From NCBI GenBank assembly GCA_028284395.1, contig JANQRV010000339.1:1-64000 (forward strand): DNA of 64,000 bases, in the 5' to 3' direction. This stretch comes from Saprospiraceae bacterium (GTDB taxonomy: Bacteria > Bacteroidota > Bacteroidia > Chitinophagales > Saprospiraceae). The notes under the pieces are model-generated. The model ran no database searches. It was not told where the DNA came from and saw nothing but the letters and a program-made list of their open reading frames with translations. Below are positions 45,050 through 53,659 of this stretch, one piece after another. A program made the translations under genes and the position numbers. Each line of letters starts with the position of its first letter. The first letter of the stretch is position 1.

Positions 45050-45739
45050 ATGAAAACGGCTAGTCGAGTTTTTCTTGTTATTCTGTTTTTCCTGTTTATC
45101 TGGCTTACCAATACTTTTGGTCAAACTCGTCGTACCTTAGCTGCTTTTGATGCCATTTCTGTAACGGGCAACATCGACTTGATTTTAGAGGAGGGAGAAA
45201 CGGAAGAAGCCACCGTTTATGCACACGGGATCCCGGAGGATAAAGTAAAGGTGAAGGTTGAAAGGGGGACTTTGAAATTTAAATTGTTAAATTCCGTTTT
45301 CTATAAAGACGACGAAGTGGAAGTCCGTGTTACCTACAAAAAACTTCGGGGGGTAAAGGGGCAAGCCGGTGCCTATATTCGCAATAAAGGAGTGCTCACA
45401 TCAGACCATCTGAAGGTTGTTGCCAATAGTGGAGCCACCATTAAGCTCGATGTCGAAACCAACGCGATCGACGGCAGCGCATCGGAGGGTGGGGTGCTCG
45501 AGTTAGAAGGAAAGACCGGTAGTCAAAATGCCAGTGCAGTGACCGGTGGTCAGTATGATTCTGTTGATATGCAAAGTGAAAGGACCTACGTTAGGGCCGG
45601 CACAGGAGGCCAGGCAATCGTAAATGCTTCGGAAGTATTGGAGGCATCGGCCAACACCGGCGGTGTGATCGAGTACGAAGGGCATCCAAAAGATAAAACC
45701 GTCAAAAAATTACTAGGCGGAACTGTCAGAGGAATTTAG
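45050..45739 (+). CDS. DUF2807 (GIN domain) secreted protein
   Basis: The 229-residue protein has a signal peptide (about 1-25, ending LTNTFGQ) and a DUF2807 beta-helix: RRTLAAFDAISVTGNIDLILEEGETEEATVYA at the start, then repeated short strands such as VVANSGATIKLDVETNAIDGSASEGGVLELEG. GIN-domain proteins sit at the cell surface or in the periplasm; their role is unknown. Clear terminator follows the stop at 45778-45808, so this is a single-gene transcript. Confidence 0.88.
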   Translation: MKTASRVFLVILFFLFIWLTNTFGQTRRTLAAFDAISVTGNIDLILEEGETEEATVYAHGIPEDKVKVKVERGTLKFKLLNSVFYKDDEVEVRVTYKKLRGVKGQAGAYIRNKGVLTSDHLKVVANSGATIKLDVETNAIDGSASEGGVLELEGKTGSQNASAVTGGQYDSVDMQSERTYVRAGTGGQAIVNASEVLEASANTGGVIEYEGHPKDKTVKKLLGGTVRGI

Positions 45740-45777
45740 AAAGATACAAGCTCTTACTTAAGAAACTCAGAACTTAG

Positions 45778-45808
45778 AAGGAATTGCCCTCCAGCAATTC
45801 CTTTTTTT
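45778..45808 (+). terminator. Intrinsic terminator of the DUF2807 gene
   Basis: AAGGAATTGC (45778-45787) pairs with GCAATTCCTT (45794-45803) around CCTCCA, and seven Ts (45802-45808) follow. It is a textbook Rho-independent terminator 38 bases after the stop. Confidence 0.9.
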
Positions 45809-45856
45809 GATTGAAGAATGCTACAATGGTACGTAAAAAGGTGAGCGGGCGAGCAT

Positions 45857-45889
45857 AAAAAAAGTGCCTTCAAAAAGGAATGAAGGCAC
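45857..45889 (-). terminator. Intrinsic terminator on the minus strand without an obvious gene
   Basis: GTGCCTTC (45864-45871) pairs with GAAGGCAC (45882-45889); on the minus strand the stem is followed by a run of seven Ts (As at 45857-45863 on plus). This orientation would end a transcript coming from about 46100 downwards. Confidence 0.75.
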
Positions 45890-46098
45890 GACAATAGTTA
45901 GAATCCCATGAATGTTGTCTTCATGCTGTTAAAGCACAATATCTTTGTTGGCTAGTGATTGCAGTTATTAAAGAGGAGAATTGTAATCAGACATCGGTTG
46001 CTCTACATTAATAATGCAAAAACTAAGCTATTGGTTCTGATAATTTTGAATAAGCGTGTAAAAAATATCCGAATAGGTAGGGTATTTCATCTAATTAA
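45857..46098 (-). ncRNA. Candidate small RNA
   Basis: A possible transcript of about 240 nt from a minus-strand -7 box (TAGTTTTG, plus coordinates 46106-46113) to the terminator at 45857-45889. No open frame of useful length lies inside; the longest tidy one is a start at about 45934 reading M-K-T-T-F-M-G-F before a stop. There is no match to tmRNA, 6S or SRP that I can recognise. Pure inference from the signals. Confidence 0.3.
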
Positions 46099-46201
46099 TT
46101 ATTTACAAAACTACCCAGGCCCTATATTTATTGTGTGTAAAAAGAAATATTCGAGATTTTGAGCACGTGGTGTTGGATCTAGGGTTCTAAATATTGGTTT
46201 A

Positions 46202-46711
46202 ATGAAAAAAGGAGGTCCCGAAAACATATGTGAAGAAAGAACTTTTCAAACCTTGTTTTTAGACTTGGGGCAACGACTATGCCACTTTCTGTACATCCGA
46301 ACGGGGGACCGTGAATTGGCCAATGATCTGACCCAGGAGTCCTTTCTGCGTCTGTGGAAATCCTGTGCTAAGGTAGATTTGGCACATGCCAAGAGCTTCC
46401 TGTATACCATTGCCCACCGGCTTTTTTTGGACGAAATGAAGAAGGAAAAAGTGCGGCTTCGATTCAAGAATAAAACCCATGCCTTGGCCGTACCGGATGA
46501 TCCTCACCAAATTGCCGTGGGTGAAGAACTTCAAGAGAAAATTATCAAAACCATCAATTCTCTACCGGAAAAAAATAGAACCGTATTTCTGCTAAACCGA
46601 ATTGAAAAAATGACTTACAAAGAAATTGCGGAATTGCTGGGAATTTCAGTTAAAGCCGTAGAAAAACGCATGCATAACGCACTTTTACGGTTAAAGGAGG
46701 CCGTGGAGTAG
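46202..46711 (+). CDS. FecI-like ECF sigma factor
   Basis: The 169-residue sigma-70 factor has region 2 (CHFLYIRTGDRELANDLTQESFLRLWKSC) and region 4 (LPEKNRTVFLLNRIEKMTYKEIAELLGISVKAVEKRMHNALLRLKEAV). It stands before a FecR-type anti-sigma gene and a TonB-dependent receptor gene, as in the Fec surface-signalling systems of Bacteroidota. It likely activates transcription of the receptor gene. Confidence 0.93.
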   Translation: MKKGGPENICEERTFQTLFLDLGQRLCHFLYIRTGDRELANDLTQESFLRLWKSCAKVDLAHAKSFLYTIAHRLFLDEMKKEKVRLRFKNKTHALAVPDDPHQIAVGEELQEKIIKTINSLPEKNRTVFLLNRIEKMTYKEIAELLGISVKAVEKRMHNALLRLKEAVE

Positions 46712-46765
46712 GGTCTGGCAGATTTGAATCGTTTAGGTTAAAGCTTATTGGATAAAGAATGTCAA

Positions 46766-47686
46766 ATGGATGAACAAAGCAAGGAGGCCTCCATTTTAGC
46801 AAAGTGGCTGGCAGGAGAATTGAGTGAAGCAGAATTAGCAAAACTTCAAAAGGAATTTGATCTTCCGTTATTGGAAAAGATCGTTCGCGCTACCGATGAA
46901 CTGGAGTTTGATGTGTATGATGGAAATGCTTCCTGGCAAAAACTAAAAGAAAAAAAGGACAGGCTTCGGCAATTAAGGCGGCGGCAACGCAGAAAATATC
47001 TTATTGCTGCTGCAATAGCTTTCGTTGCATCGCTTTCCGTTTGGCTATGGTTAGATCAACCTGTGGATCACATGGTAGTGAGGGCAGGCGAGCAAAAGCA
47101 GTATACCTTGCCGGATGGATCTACCGTATTCCTGAATGCCGGAAGTGAATTGCAATTAGCTCTTGGGAACTGGGATTCAAATAGGTCCATGACCATGAGC
47201 GGAGAAGGCTTTTTTGAAGTGACTCCCGGCCGAACATTTACCGTCAGGGCCTCCTTGGGAGAAATCGAGGTGTTGGGTACCAGTTTCAATGTTTTATCGC
47301 GTTCTTCGGATCAATTTTTCGTTCGGTGCTATTCTGGTCGGGTAATCGTTAGGTACGGTACGGTACAAGTTGTTTTAGAGGCGGGCGGAATGGCCTCATT
47401 AAATGCTCAGGGGCAGTTAATAGATGAAAGGTTTGAATTGGAAAGCTCGGGTCGATCTTCTTGGATCGATGGTTTATCCAAATTTAATGATGCAACCCTT
47501 GGCGACGTATTCGCTGAGTTGGAACGCCAGTATGACATTACCATTCATGGTGCCGGTCTTGCGACCCGAAGATACGGAGGAGCCTTCGTACATGATGATT
47601 TGGCGAAGGCACTCAAAATGGTCTGTGAACCCATGAATCTCCGTTTTTCGTATATCAACGAAAAGGAAATTGAAATTTCCGAGTAG
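46766..47686 (+). CDS. FecR family anti-sigma factor
   Basis: From ATG 46766, the 306-residue protein has a cytoplasmic N-terminus (ASILAKWLAGELSEAELAKL), a membrane helix at about 75-95 (KYLIAAAIAFVASLSVWLWL) and the FecR periplasmic domain (QYTLPDGSTVFLNAGSELQLAL, GEGFFEVTPGRTFTVRASLGEIEVLGTSFNVLS). The C-terminal part around DVFAELERQYDITIHGAGL and KALKMVCEPMNLRFSYINEKEIEIS is a DUF4974-type secretin/STN-like domain that contacts the receptor. An in-frame TTG at 46748 is a less likely start. Confidence 0.92.
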   Translation: MDEQSKEASILAKWLAGELSEAELAKLQKEFDLPLLEKIVRATDELEFDVYDGNASWQKLKEKKDRLRQLRRRQRRKYLIAAAIAFVASLSVWLWLDQPVDHMVVRAGEQKQYTLPDGSTVFLNAGSELQLALGNWDSNRSMTMSGEGFFEVTPGRTFTVRASLGEIEVLGTSFNVLSRSSDQFFVRCYSGRVIVRYGTVQVVLEAGGMASLNAQGQLIDERFELESSGRSSWIDGLSKFNDATLGDVFAELERQYDITIHGAGLATRRYGGAFVHDDLAKALKMVCEPMNLRFSYINEKEIEISE

Positions 47687-47705
47687 CATCAAGTCCTATA
47701 ACGCT

Positions 47706-50378
47706 ATGAACGCTCCAGAAAAAAGGCAGTTTCATCTATCTTCTTTCGTTCGGTCGATTGGTCGATGGTTGTTGGTGACTGGCTTTTGCTGTTTCGGATC
47801 GCAAATTGTCACTGCTCAACAATCAAAACCACTTAAGGAGATCATACACCAGATCGAGGAGCAATATCGGGTGGTATTTGCCTATGATGAAGAAGCTGTA
47901 GCCCACGCTAAGGCGGTTATGCCTTCCCTAGCTGATGCAAAGCTTGCGGAGGTTCTGGACCAAATATTAGTTCCCAACAAATTGGAGTATGAATTACTGG
48001 ACAATCGCTTCGTCCTGATAAGAAAAGCATCATTGACCGTAGAGAAGGAAGCCAAGAGACCGTTACCGAATATTTGCGGCCGGATCATCTCCTCCCGTAC
48101 TCAGGAAGCACTCCCATACGCTACCGTTGGATTTCTAAATACCGATCACGGTGTATATGCCGATGCCAATGGTAATTTTGAATTGTACACAGCAGCTTCG
48201 AGAGACGATAGCCTGATTATCCGCCATTTGGGGTATGAAGAACTGCATCTTTCAGTCGCATCCGTTATTGATCAGCCATGTCGGGATATTTTGGTCAACC
48301 CGGCACAATTTACCATCGATAATGTAATCATAGAGGAGCGGGCCATTCGGCTCTTAAGGTCGGCTTCTAAGGGTAGTGGCTGGCAAATTAAGCCCGATAA
48401 AATGAGTACATTACCGGGTTGGGGAGACAACGACCCTCTGCGAATGGTTCAACTGCTGCCGGGCATCCATTCTACCGATGAATCAGCGTCTAATCTTCAT
48501 ATTCGAGGAGGAACTCCCGATCAAAACTTAGTATTATGGGATAATATCCCCATCTACCATACGGGGCACTTTTTTGGCCTTTTTTCTGCATTTGACCCTT
48601 TTGCTGCGGAAACAATCGACGTATATAAGGGCGGTTATGGACCCAAATTTGGCGGACGCGTTTCTGGAGTTATTGATATTAAAAGCAAACCTTCCCGGAT
48701 CGATTCATTAGAGATGGGATTCGGGGCGAATTTAATCAACGTACAGGGGTATTTGAAGGCGCCCTTGGATAAGGGTAAATCAGCACTTTGGGTATCCGGG
48801 CGCCGATCCTTTACCGATATTGTTCAAAGTGGCACTTACCAGAACCTCTTTAACCAAATTGCGAGCAGGGGTAGAATTCGAGACAATGAACAAACCTTTA
48901 ATCAGGAAGATCTGGAGATCCTCCTATCTCCTGAATTCTACTTCAGTGATTTAAACATTAAATGGGTGATGAGGCCAGCAGAAGATCAGCAGCTTGATCT
49001 GAGTTTTCATTGGGGAAATGATTTTCTTGATTATCAAGTTTTTCTGGATCAATTCGGATATTATCTCGATTCCAGAGATTTGATCGAATTGAATAGTGGT
49101 GGCGCCAGCATTTCCTGGCGTCAAGCTTTTGGCGATGAATTTGATTTTGGGCTGAACCTCGTGTATTCACGCATTGACAAAAAATATGACCTCGATGCGA
49201 CTTGGAGAGCCAATGAAGTTTTTGGCTATCTAAGGAGTCAACGCAACGATTTGGAGGAGTTGGAAATGCAGGCATTAGGGAACTGGCGCCCCAATCAAAA
49301 TCACCATCTTTCGTTTGGACTCGAGAGCCACCGGTTGAACTTGGGTTTTAACCTCGGAGTAGAAGACCGGGTAGAGATGCAAAGACATCGATCCGGCGGA
49401 CGATTAGAGGGCACGCTCCACAATCTTCTGATAGACTACTCCTACTCCATTAAAGAAGAGGTGGCTTTGAATTATGGACTTCGAGTAGGTCATTACGATC
49501 ACTTTGATTTCTGGTTTTGGGAACCCCGTTTTTCTATTGATTATCATATGTCGAAGCCTCTCAAGTTGCGGATGGCTGCAAGTCGAAATTTGCAATTTGT
49601 TTCTCAAATTGTTGAACTCAATGATCTGGGATTGGAAGAGGAATTGTGGATTCTAGCCAGTGAACAGGTTGGTACTCCACCCATGGTGGCCACCGAATAC
49701 TCTTTGGGGCTTAATTACGAAAAGAACAACTGGTTTGTCAACCTCGAAGGCTACAAAAAGCGCATCAACAACATTACGACGGTGAAATTGCGTTCCGATA
49801 CCAACGACAATCTACCAACTACATTAGGGGGGTCCGAGATCGAAGGAGTGGACCTTCTTTTTAAGCGAAAATGGAAGGTTTACGAAACTTGGTTCTCTTA
49901 TGCGTATGGCCACGTAGACTATTCTTTCCCGGACTTGGAAGAGGACGGGTATTTTCCCGCTTCCCATGATCAACGGCATACGGTCAACTGGACCCATTTT
50001 TTAAAGGTGGGTTCCTGGGATTTTTCATTGAGTTGGAATTTTCATACCGGCCGGCCATTTACGCCGGCCGCGGGAGTAGATGTGAATGTTGATGAACAGG
50101 GAGAGGAGTTGGGAAAACGCATTGTGCTTGGACGCAGAAATAGCGAACGACTACCGGATTACCGTCGCATGGATTTGAGTGTTACCTATAATTTTATCCG
50201 TGATCGGTATCGTTGGAAAATGGGACTCTCCATTTTCAATGTGTTTAATCAAGAGAATATTTTTGATCGCAAATTCATACCATTTGAGGAGCATCGACCC
50301 GAAAGCAAGGGATATTTTGGGTTGGACCGCACGATGATCGGCCGTACTCCCAATATCTTTTTCAGAGTTGATTGGTAA
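47706..50378 (+). CDS. TonB-dependent outer membrane receptor with STN and CarboxypepD-like domains
   Basis: The 890-residue protein has a signal peptide (about residues 18-38), an STN domain (KPLKEIIHQIEEQYRVVFAYDEEA and LVPNKLEYELLDNRFVLI) that normally relays the signal to FecR, a carboxypeptidase-like regulatory domain (ICGRIISSRTQEALPYATVGF), a plug (LPGIHSTDESASNLHIRGGTPDQNLVLWDNIPIYH) and a 22-strand barrel ending PNIFFRVDW. No SusD partner follows, so it is more likely an iron- or ligand-uptake FecA-like receptor than a polysaccharide system. It starts at ATG 47706, 19 bases after FecR. Confidence 0.93.
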   Translation: MNAPEKRQFHLSSFVRSIGRWLLVTGFCCFGSQIVTAQQSKPLKEIIHQIEEQYRVVFAYDEEAVAHAKAVMPSLADAKLAEVLDQILVPNKLEYELLDNRFVLIRKASLTVEKEAKRPLPNICGRIISSRTQEALPYATVGFLNTDHGVYADANGNFELYTAASRDDSLIIRHLGYEELHLSVASVIDQPCRDILVNPAQFTIDNVIIEERAIRLLRSASKGSGWQIKPDKMSTLPGWGDNDPLRMVQLLPGIHSTDESASNLHIRGGTPDQNLVLWDNIPIYHTGHFFGLFSAFDPFAAETIDVYKGGYGPKFGGRVSGVIDIKSKPSRIDSLEMGFGANLINVQGYLKAPLDKGKSALWVSGRRSFTDIVQSGTYQNLFNQIASRGRIRDNEQTFNQEDLEILLSPEFYFSDLNIKWVMRPAEDQQLDLSFHWGNDFLDYQVFLDQFGYYLDSRDLIELNSGGASISWRQAFGDEFDFGLNLVYSRIDKKYDLDATWRANEVFGYLRSQRNDLEELEMQALGNWRPNQNHHLSFGLESHRLNLGFNLGVEDRVEMQRHRSGGRLEGTLHNLLIDYSYSIKEEVALNYGLRVGHYDHFDFWFWEPRFSIDYHMSKPLKLRMAASRNLQFVSQIVELNDLGLEEELWILASEQVGTPPMVATEYSLGLNYEKNNWFVNLEGYKKRINNITTVKLRSDTNDNLPTTLGGSEIEGVDLLFKRKWKVYETWFSYAYGHVDYSFPDLEEDGYFPASHDQRHTVNWTHFLKVGSWDFSLSWNFHTGRPFTPAAGVDVNVDEQGEELGKRIVLGRRNSERLPDYRRMDLSVTYNFIRDRYRWKMGLSIFNVFNQENIFDRKFIPFEEHRPESKGYFGLDRTMIGRTPNIFFRVDW

Positions 50379-50436
50379 ACATAGATTTACCAAGCGATCT
50401 TCCTTATCTATTATATAAATCATTATCTTGCGAGGA

Positions 50437-50468
50437 TGGCAGGCCTGATGATTATGTACAGGCTGCCA
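50437..50468. repeat. Imperfect hairpin before the BON-LysM gene
   Basis: TGGCAGGCCTG (50437-50447) pairs with CAGGCTGCCA (50459-50468) with one bulged base. It lies between the receptor gene and the next gene on the same strand, without a T-run; weak terminator or leader structure. Confidence 0.4.
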
Positions 50469-50502
50469 ACAATCAATCATTCATTAAACTAAATTTTAGT
50501 CT

Positions 50503-50892
50503 ATGTCTCTTCAAGACAAGTACAGGGCTGTTCTAGACCTGGGTTTGGAATTAAATGTTCAGGACGGAGACGTCCAGGAGATGGATGGTGTCCTTCGGAT
50601 GAAAGGAACCACTCAGACTCAATACGAAAAAGATCTTATTTGGGATAAAATCAAAGAGATAGGAGGCGAGGACCCTGCTGATATTGCAGCCGACATCAAA
50701 GTGGCCATTACCGATTATTACCATAAACATACGGTAGCATCCGGAGAATCCCTTTCAAAGATTGCCATTAAGTATTATGGCAAGGACAAGGTGATGGATT
50801 ACAAACAAATTTTTGAAGCCAATACCGATATCCTCAAAAACCCGGATGTAATTCATCCCGATCAGGTTCTTACCATTCCTTTTCCTTCTTAA
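50503..50892 (+). CDS. BON-LysM protein similar to potassium-binding Kbp (YgaU)
   Basis: The 129-residue protein combines an N-terminal BON-like domain (about 1-70, with LNVQDGDVQEMDGVLRMKGTTQTQYEKDLIWDKIKEIGG) and a C-terminal LysM domain (HTVASGESLSKIAIKYYGKDKVMDYKQIFEANTDILKNPDVIHPDQVLTIP). The layout and length match E. coli Kbp/YgaU, a soluble K+ sensor. No signal peptide is present, so the LysM domain is cytoplasmic here as in Kbp. It is followed by a hairpin terminator at 50922-50960. Confidence 0.85.
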   Translation: MSLQDKYRAVLDLGLELNVQDGDVQEMDGVLRMKGTTQTQYEKDLIWDKIKEIGGEDPADIAADIKVAITDYYHKHTVASGESLSKIAIKYYGKDKVMDYKQIFEANTDILKNPDVIHPDQVLTIPFPS

Positions 50893-50921
50893 TTGGAGAT
50901 TTTTTGCTGATCCGATGGCTA

Positions 50922-50960
50922 GGGAATCATCTTTCACCACTTGATGTGAAAGATGGTCCC
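50922..50960. terminator. Hairpin after the Kbp-like gene, between convergent genes
   Basis: CATCTTTCAC (50928-50937) pairs exactly with GTGAAAGATG (50946-50955), and outer GGGA/TCCC bases add to the stem. It lies between the BON-LysM gene and recO, which converge, and may serve both. No clean T-run. Confidence 0.6.
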
Positions 50961-50978
50961 CCGGCAACTTGCGCTCGC

Positions 50979-51644
50979 CTACTCAAATACCTCTTTCAAA
51001 ATTTCGTGTGAATAGATGACTTGCATACCCTCCAGGTGTTGGCGGTAAAATTCTATTAGTTGGTTTAAAACGATTTGCCGTTCAGATTTCGACAGCTTCA
51101 TTTGATGGCAATCGGAGATCTCGCATAGCAACAAATCATCCAAAATTCGATCATCTATCCGGCCATAAAATTTTTCTTTCCAGCTTCTGCCGGGATAAAT
51201 ACCGAGGTATCTGCTAAGTTCGAGTAGATAACTGATGGGCAGATTTTTAGTTGATGAGGTAGTTTGATCCAGAAAGTGAAAGGCTTGAAACAGAAAATTG
51301 AATAGCGGCTGGTTTTCCTCCGCTTCTTTTATGGACTTCTCGGCAATTTCGATCATGAATAAGCCAACTGCACCTTTGACAACATCGAACGGGATCGATT
51401 GGTAAATAAGTGCGGATCGCAGTTCTTTTATTCGATTAATGGTCTTGTCTTCTCGGTCGTAGACGACCAAATGGAGCATGTTCATCGGGCGCAAGAGCCC
51501 AACTTTGGTCTTGGCGTTCTTGCTTCTAACACCGTTCAAGATATATTGACGTAAGCCTTTTTTTTCGGTGTAAACTGTGGAAATTAAGCTGGTTTCCGAA
51601 TATTTGGTGCTTTTCAGGACAATGCCCCTCGTGTTGATCAGCAT
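50979..51644 (-). CDS. recO: DNA repair protein RecO
   Basis: RecO loads RecA on single-stranded DNA together with RecR and anneals strands. The 221-residue protein has the N-terminal OB fold (RGIVLKSTKYSETSLISTVYTEKKGLRQYILNGVRSK) and a helical C-terminal domain with SYLLELSRYLGIYPGRSW. The zinc cysteines of some RecO proteins are not obvious (only two cysteines near CEISDC). The gene converges on the Kbp-like gene; a long 686-base spacer follows its start. Confidence 0.93.
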   Translation of the reverse strand: MLINTRGIVLKSTKYSETSLISTVYTEKKGLRQYILNGVRSKNAKTKVGLLRPMNMLHLVVYDREDKTINRIKELRSALIYQSIPFDVVKGAVGLFMIEIAEKSIKEAEENQPLFNFLFQAFHFLDQTTSSTKNLPISYLLELSRYLGIYPGRSWKEKFYGRIDDRILDDLLLCEISDCHQMKLSKSERQIVLNQLIEFYRQHLEGMQVIYSHEILKEVFE

Positions 51645-52330
51645 TCGCGGAGTTTAGAATCGACCTATAAAAATCTTCAAAACCTTTTGAAGGAATTAAA
51701 AGTTAATATACTCTTGATACGTGCTAAAAAACTAAGTATATTGCGGCCTGTCAAAAAAATACGGATATCAAGGCAGTCGAAAGGACAGCCGTTGTATCAA
51801 ATCATTCAAAAGTTTTGAAATTCGACTTCTAGGAAAGTTAAAATAATATTTCAATATATTTTGAGCAGATTTGTAACGTTTTGAAAAATGTCGAGTATTA
51901 ATGATAGAAATCTTTGTCAGACTAGAGACGCTTGAAGCTAGTATTTACAGGGCTTCTTGAGAAAAAAAGAAAAAAAATGTAACTTTTTTTAATTCTAATG
52001 CGTCTTTTCTGAAAACTGATTGTCTTTAAAGATGTACAAATTACCCGAGCTAAAATATGGAGACCCCTTATGGGTTTCTTACCAAACAAGTTTAACACAA
52101 TTACATTTTAAGTAGACTGTAAGAATTATAGTATTACCGTCATTGACGGTATTAAATAAGGAAGTTGGTGAAATTTCTTTTTGGAAATTTTCTGACCTAC
52201 TTGATCACCTGACTGTTTAAAATTATTGAAGGATGTTATATCCATCATTGCATTTACTCCAATGTCGGTGTAGATGCAAGATGGATGTTCCATCTGTAAG
52301 TTCTTAAACCAAATTTAACATAATTTACAG
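51645..52330. other. 686-base AT-rich spacer without a recognisable gene
   Basis: This is the longest gene-free stretch of the window, located between divergent recO and the gene at 52331. It is AT-rich, with runs of A and T near 51960-51990, a small hairpin (TACCGTC-ATT-GACGGTA, 52135-52151) and many short stop-laden frames. I find no tRNA, no ORF of length and no exact TAnnTTTG box near the downstream start. It may hold a long 5' leader, a lost gene or small RNA. Confidence 0.6.
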
Positions 52331-53128
52331 ATGAAAAGTGGAGTTGCGTCAATACTGAGTTTTCTATTCTGTTTTTCCCTTTCCTGGGCTTCAACAGTTT
52401 CTCATAACAATATGTTTTTGTGTGACGTCGATGTTAAAACTGTCCGGATCGAGCAGCAGTTATTGGCGAGTACATGGGCAACCTCTTTGAATCTTACTAA
52501 GGACAGATACATATTCCAGTTTAATCATGATGGATCCGGTCATTTAGTGAGGTATGATTACCCCACGGGTCGAGATTACGAACGTTATCAATGGCAGCTG
52601 GTGAGCGAAGACAATATGATTACGCTGGTGCTGGAGTACCCGGTTGAAGAAGGGGCTGTTTCGATTTTGGAAGTGGAAGCTACCGGGAAGGAGTTATTGC
52701 TAAAGGACCTTTCAACGGGGCAGAATTTTCGATTGCGTTTTCCAGTTGCTAAAGCTACGGGTCAGTTGGATAAGATCCGAGCCGGCTTGGTGGGAAAATG
52801 GGAAAATGCGACTTACGCCATTCAATCCCATTCTGAAAGTGGAATTCCCGTTTCTAATGATGTTTCGCTAGGTTTTCACTTCCAAAACGATGGAAAATAC
52901 GAGCGCGTAATTGGAAACAATGTGCGTGAGAAGAAAGAGTCCGGCACCTGGGAATTGTCGAAGGATGGTGATTACATATTTTTCAAACCGATGGGTAGTC
53001 CTGCAACCTCTTATATGGTCAAGATAAAGTATTTGGAGGGAGATGAGCTGGTGTTAGAGCAGAACCAACCCAAATCTAAGAAACCAAATTCAAGAAAAAT
53101 TAGAGATTATTTCTTTAATAAGATTTAG
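52331..53128 (+). CDS. Secreted protein with two lipocalin-like repeats
   Basis: A signal peptide (MKSGVASILSFLFCFSLSWA) precedes two similar halves of about 110 residues. Half one: LLASTWATSLNLTKDRYIFQFNHDGSGHLVRYDYPTG...YQWQLVSEDNMI. Half two: GLVGKWENATY...VSLGFHFQNDGKYERVIG...GTWELSKDGDYIFF. Each shows the short G-x-W, F-x-F-x-x-DG and W-x-L pattern of lipocalin-like (DUF5640-type) proteins, so an internal duplication is likely. A good terminator follows the stop. Function unknown. Confidence 0.7.
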   Translation: MKSGVASILSFLFCFSLSWASTVSHNNMFLCDVDVKTVRIEQQLLASTWATSLNLTKDRYIFQFNHDGSGHLVRYDYPTGRDYERYQWQLVSEDNMITLVLEYPVEEGAVSILEVEATGKELLLKDLSTGQNFRLRFPVAKATGQLDKIRAGLVGKWENATYAIQSHSESGIPVSNDVSLGFHFQNDGKYERVIGNNVREKKESGTWELSKDGDYIFFKPMGSPATSYMVKIKYLEGDELVLEQNQPKSKKPNSRKIRDYFFNKI

Positions 53129-53157
53129 TGAGCGTTTTTTCAACCAATTTATTTGAA

Positions 53158-53190
53158 GTAGCCTTGTTTGCGCAGGGCTACTTTTTTTTT
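53158..53190 (+). terminator. Intrinsic terminator after the lipocalin-like gene
   Basis: GTAGCC (53158-53163) pairs with GGCTAC (53176-53181) across a 12-base loop, followed by nine Ts (53182-53190). The Ts reach into the stop codon of the convergent small gene. Confidence 0.85.
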
Positions 53191-53515
53191 AGAAATCATC
53201 CCATCCGTCAATCTTATCCTGCTTATAGGCTATTTTTGAATGAACCCTCCTTTTTTGCCGATCTAAGACCAACCGAGCAATGCCGATATTTGCTGGCTCT
53301 TCTGAGTAAGGGGATAGTGCATGGTTAACTTTTTGTTCATCGATGTCTAACCGATACATCAAGCTCAATAGAAATTCCAATTTGTATTCGATCCAGTAAG
53401 CTACCTGGTCGGCCAGCATATTGAACAGCTCCTCTTCAGACAGATCTTCACTCGTACTCTCCATCTCAAAATCACGCATGATTAAATCCTGGGTTTGTTT
53501 TAATTGCTCTTTCAT
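53189..53515 (-). CDS. Small conserved acidic protein of unknown function
   Basis: The 108-residue protein starts at ATG 53515 and is rich in acidic and helical residues: LIMRDFEMESTSEDLSEEELFNMLADQVAYWIEYKLEFLLSLMYRLDIDE followed by VNHALSPYSEEPANIGIARLVLDRQKRR. The last part is a typical pattern of small Bacteroidota proteins with no name. It is free-standing, with converging and diverging neighbours. No signal peptide or membrane helix. Confidence 0.7.
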   Translation of the reverse strand: MKEQLKQTQDLIMRDFEMESTSEDLSEEELFNMLADQVAYWIEYKLEFLLSLMYRLDIDEQKVNHALSPYSEEPANIGIARLVLDRQKRRVHSKIAYKQDKIDGWDDF

Positions 53516-53659
53516 CAATCCAATTTTTTGTCGATCAAAATTTGTCTTGATCTATGCCGCTTAATATATTACTTTTTGAGCAACTGTAGTCGAAGATTTG
53601 GCTTTGAAGTCAAGTTGCAAGTATTTCGTTAATTTGCGTGAAACCTAACTAAAGCAATT

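Larger units (their letters stand above)
45740..46201. other. 462-base region without a clear gene; two back-to-back terminators and possible minus-strand small RNA
   Basis: After the plus-strand terminator (45778-45808) a second, minus-strand-oriented terminator lies at 45857-45889. Upstream of it on the minus strand there is no long reading frame, only a candidate -7 box TAGTTTTG at 46106-46113 and scattered short frames. See the separate entries. Confidence 0.5.

Noticed and set aside
45959-46162. Plus-strand frame of 67 codons upstream of the FecI-like gene
   Set aside because: It starts with a non-ATG codon, is rich in basic and isoleucine residues typical of AT-rich noncoding DNA and has no recognisable motif.
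53128-53328. Plus-strand frame of 66 codons after the lipocalin-like gene
   Set aside because: It runs through the intrinsic terminator at 53158-53190 and then antisense to the small acidic protein gene.
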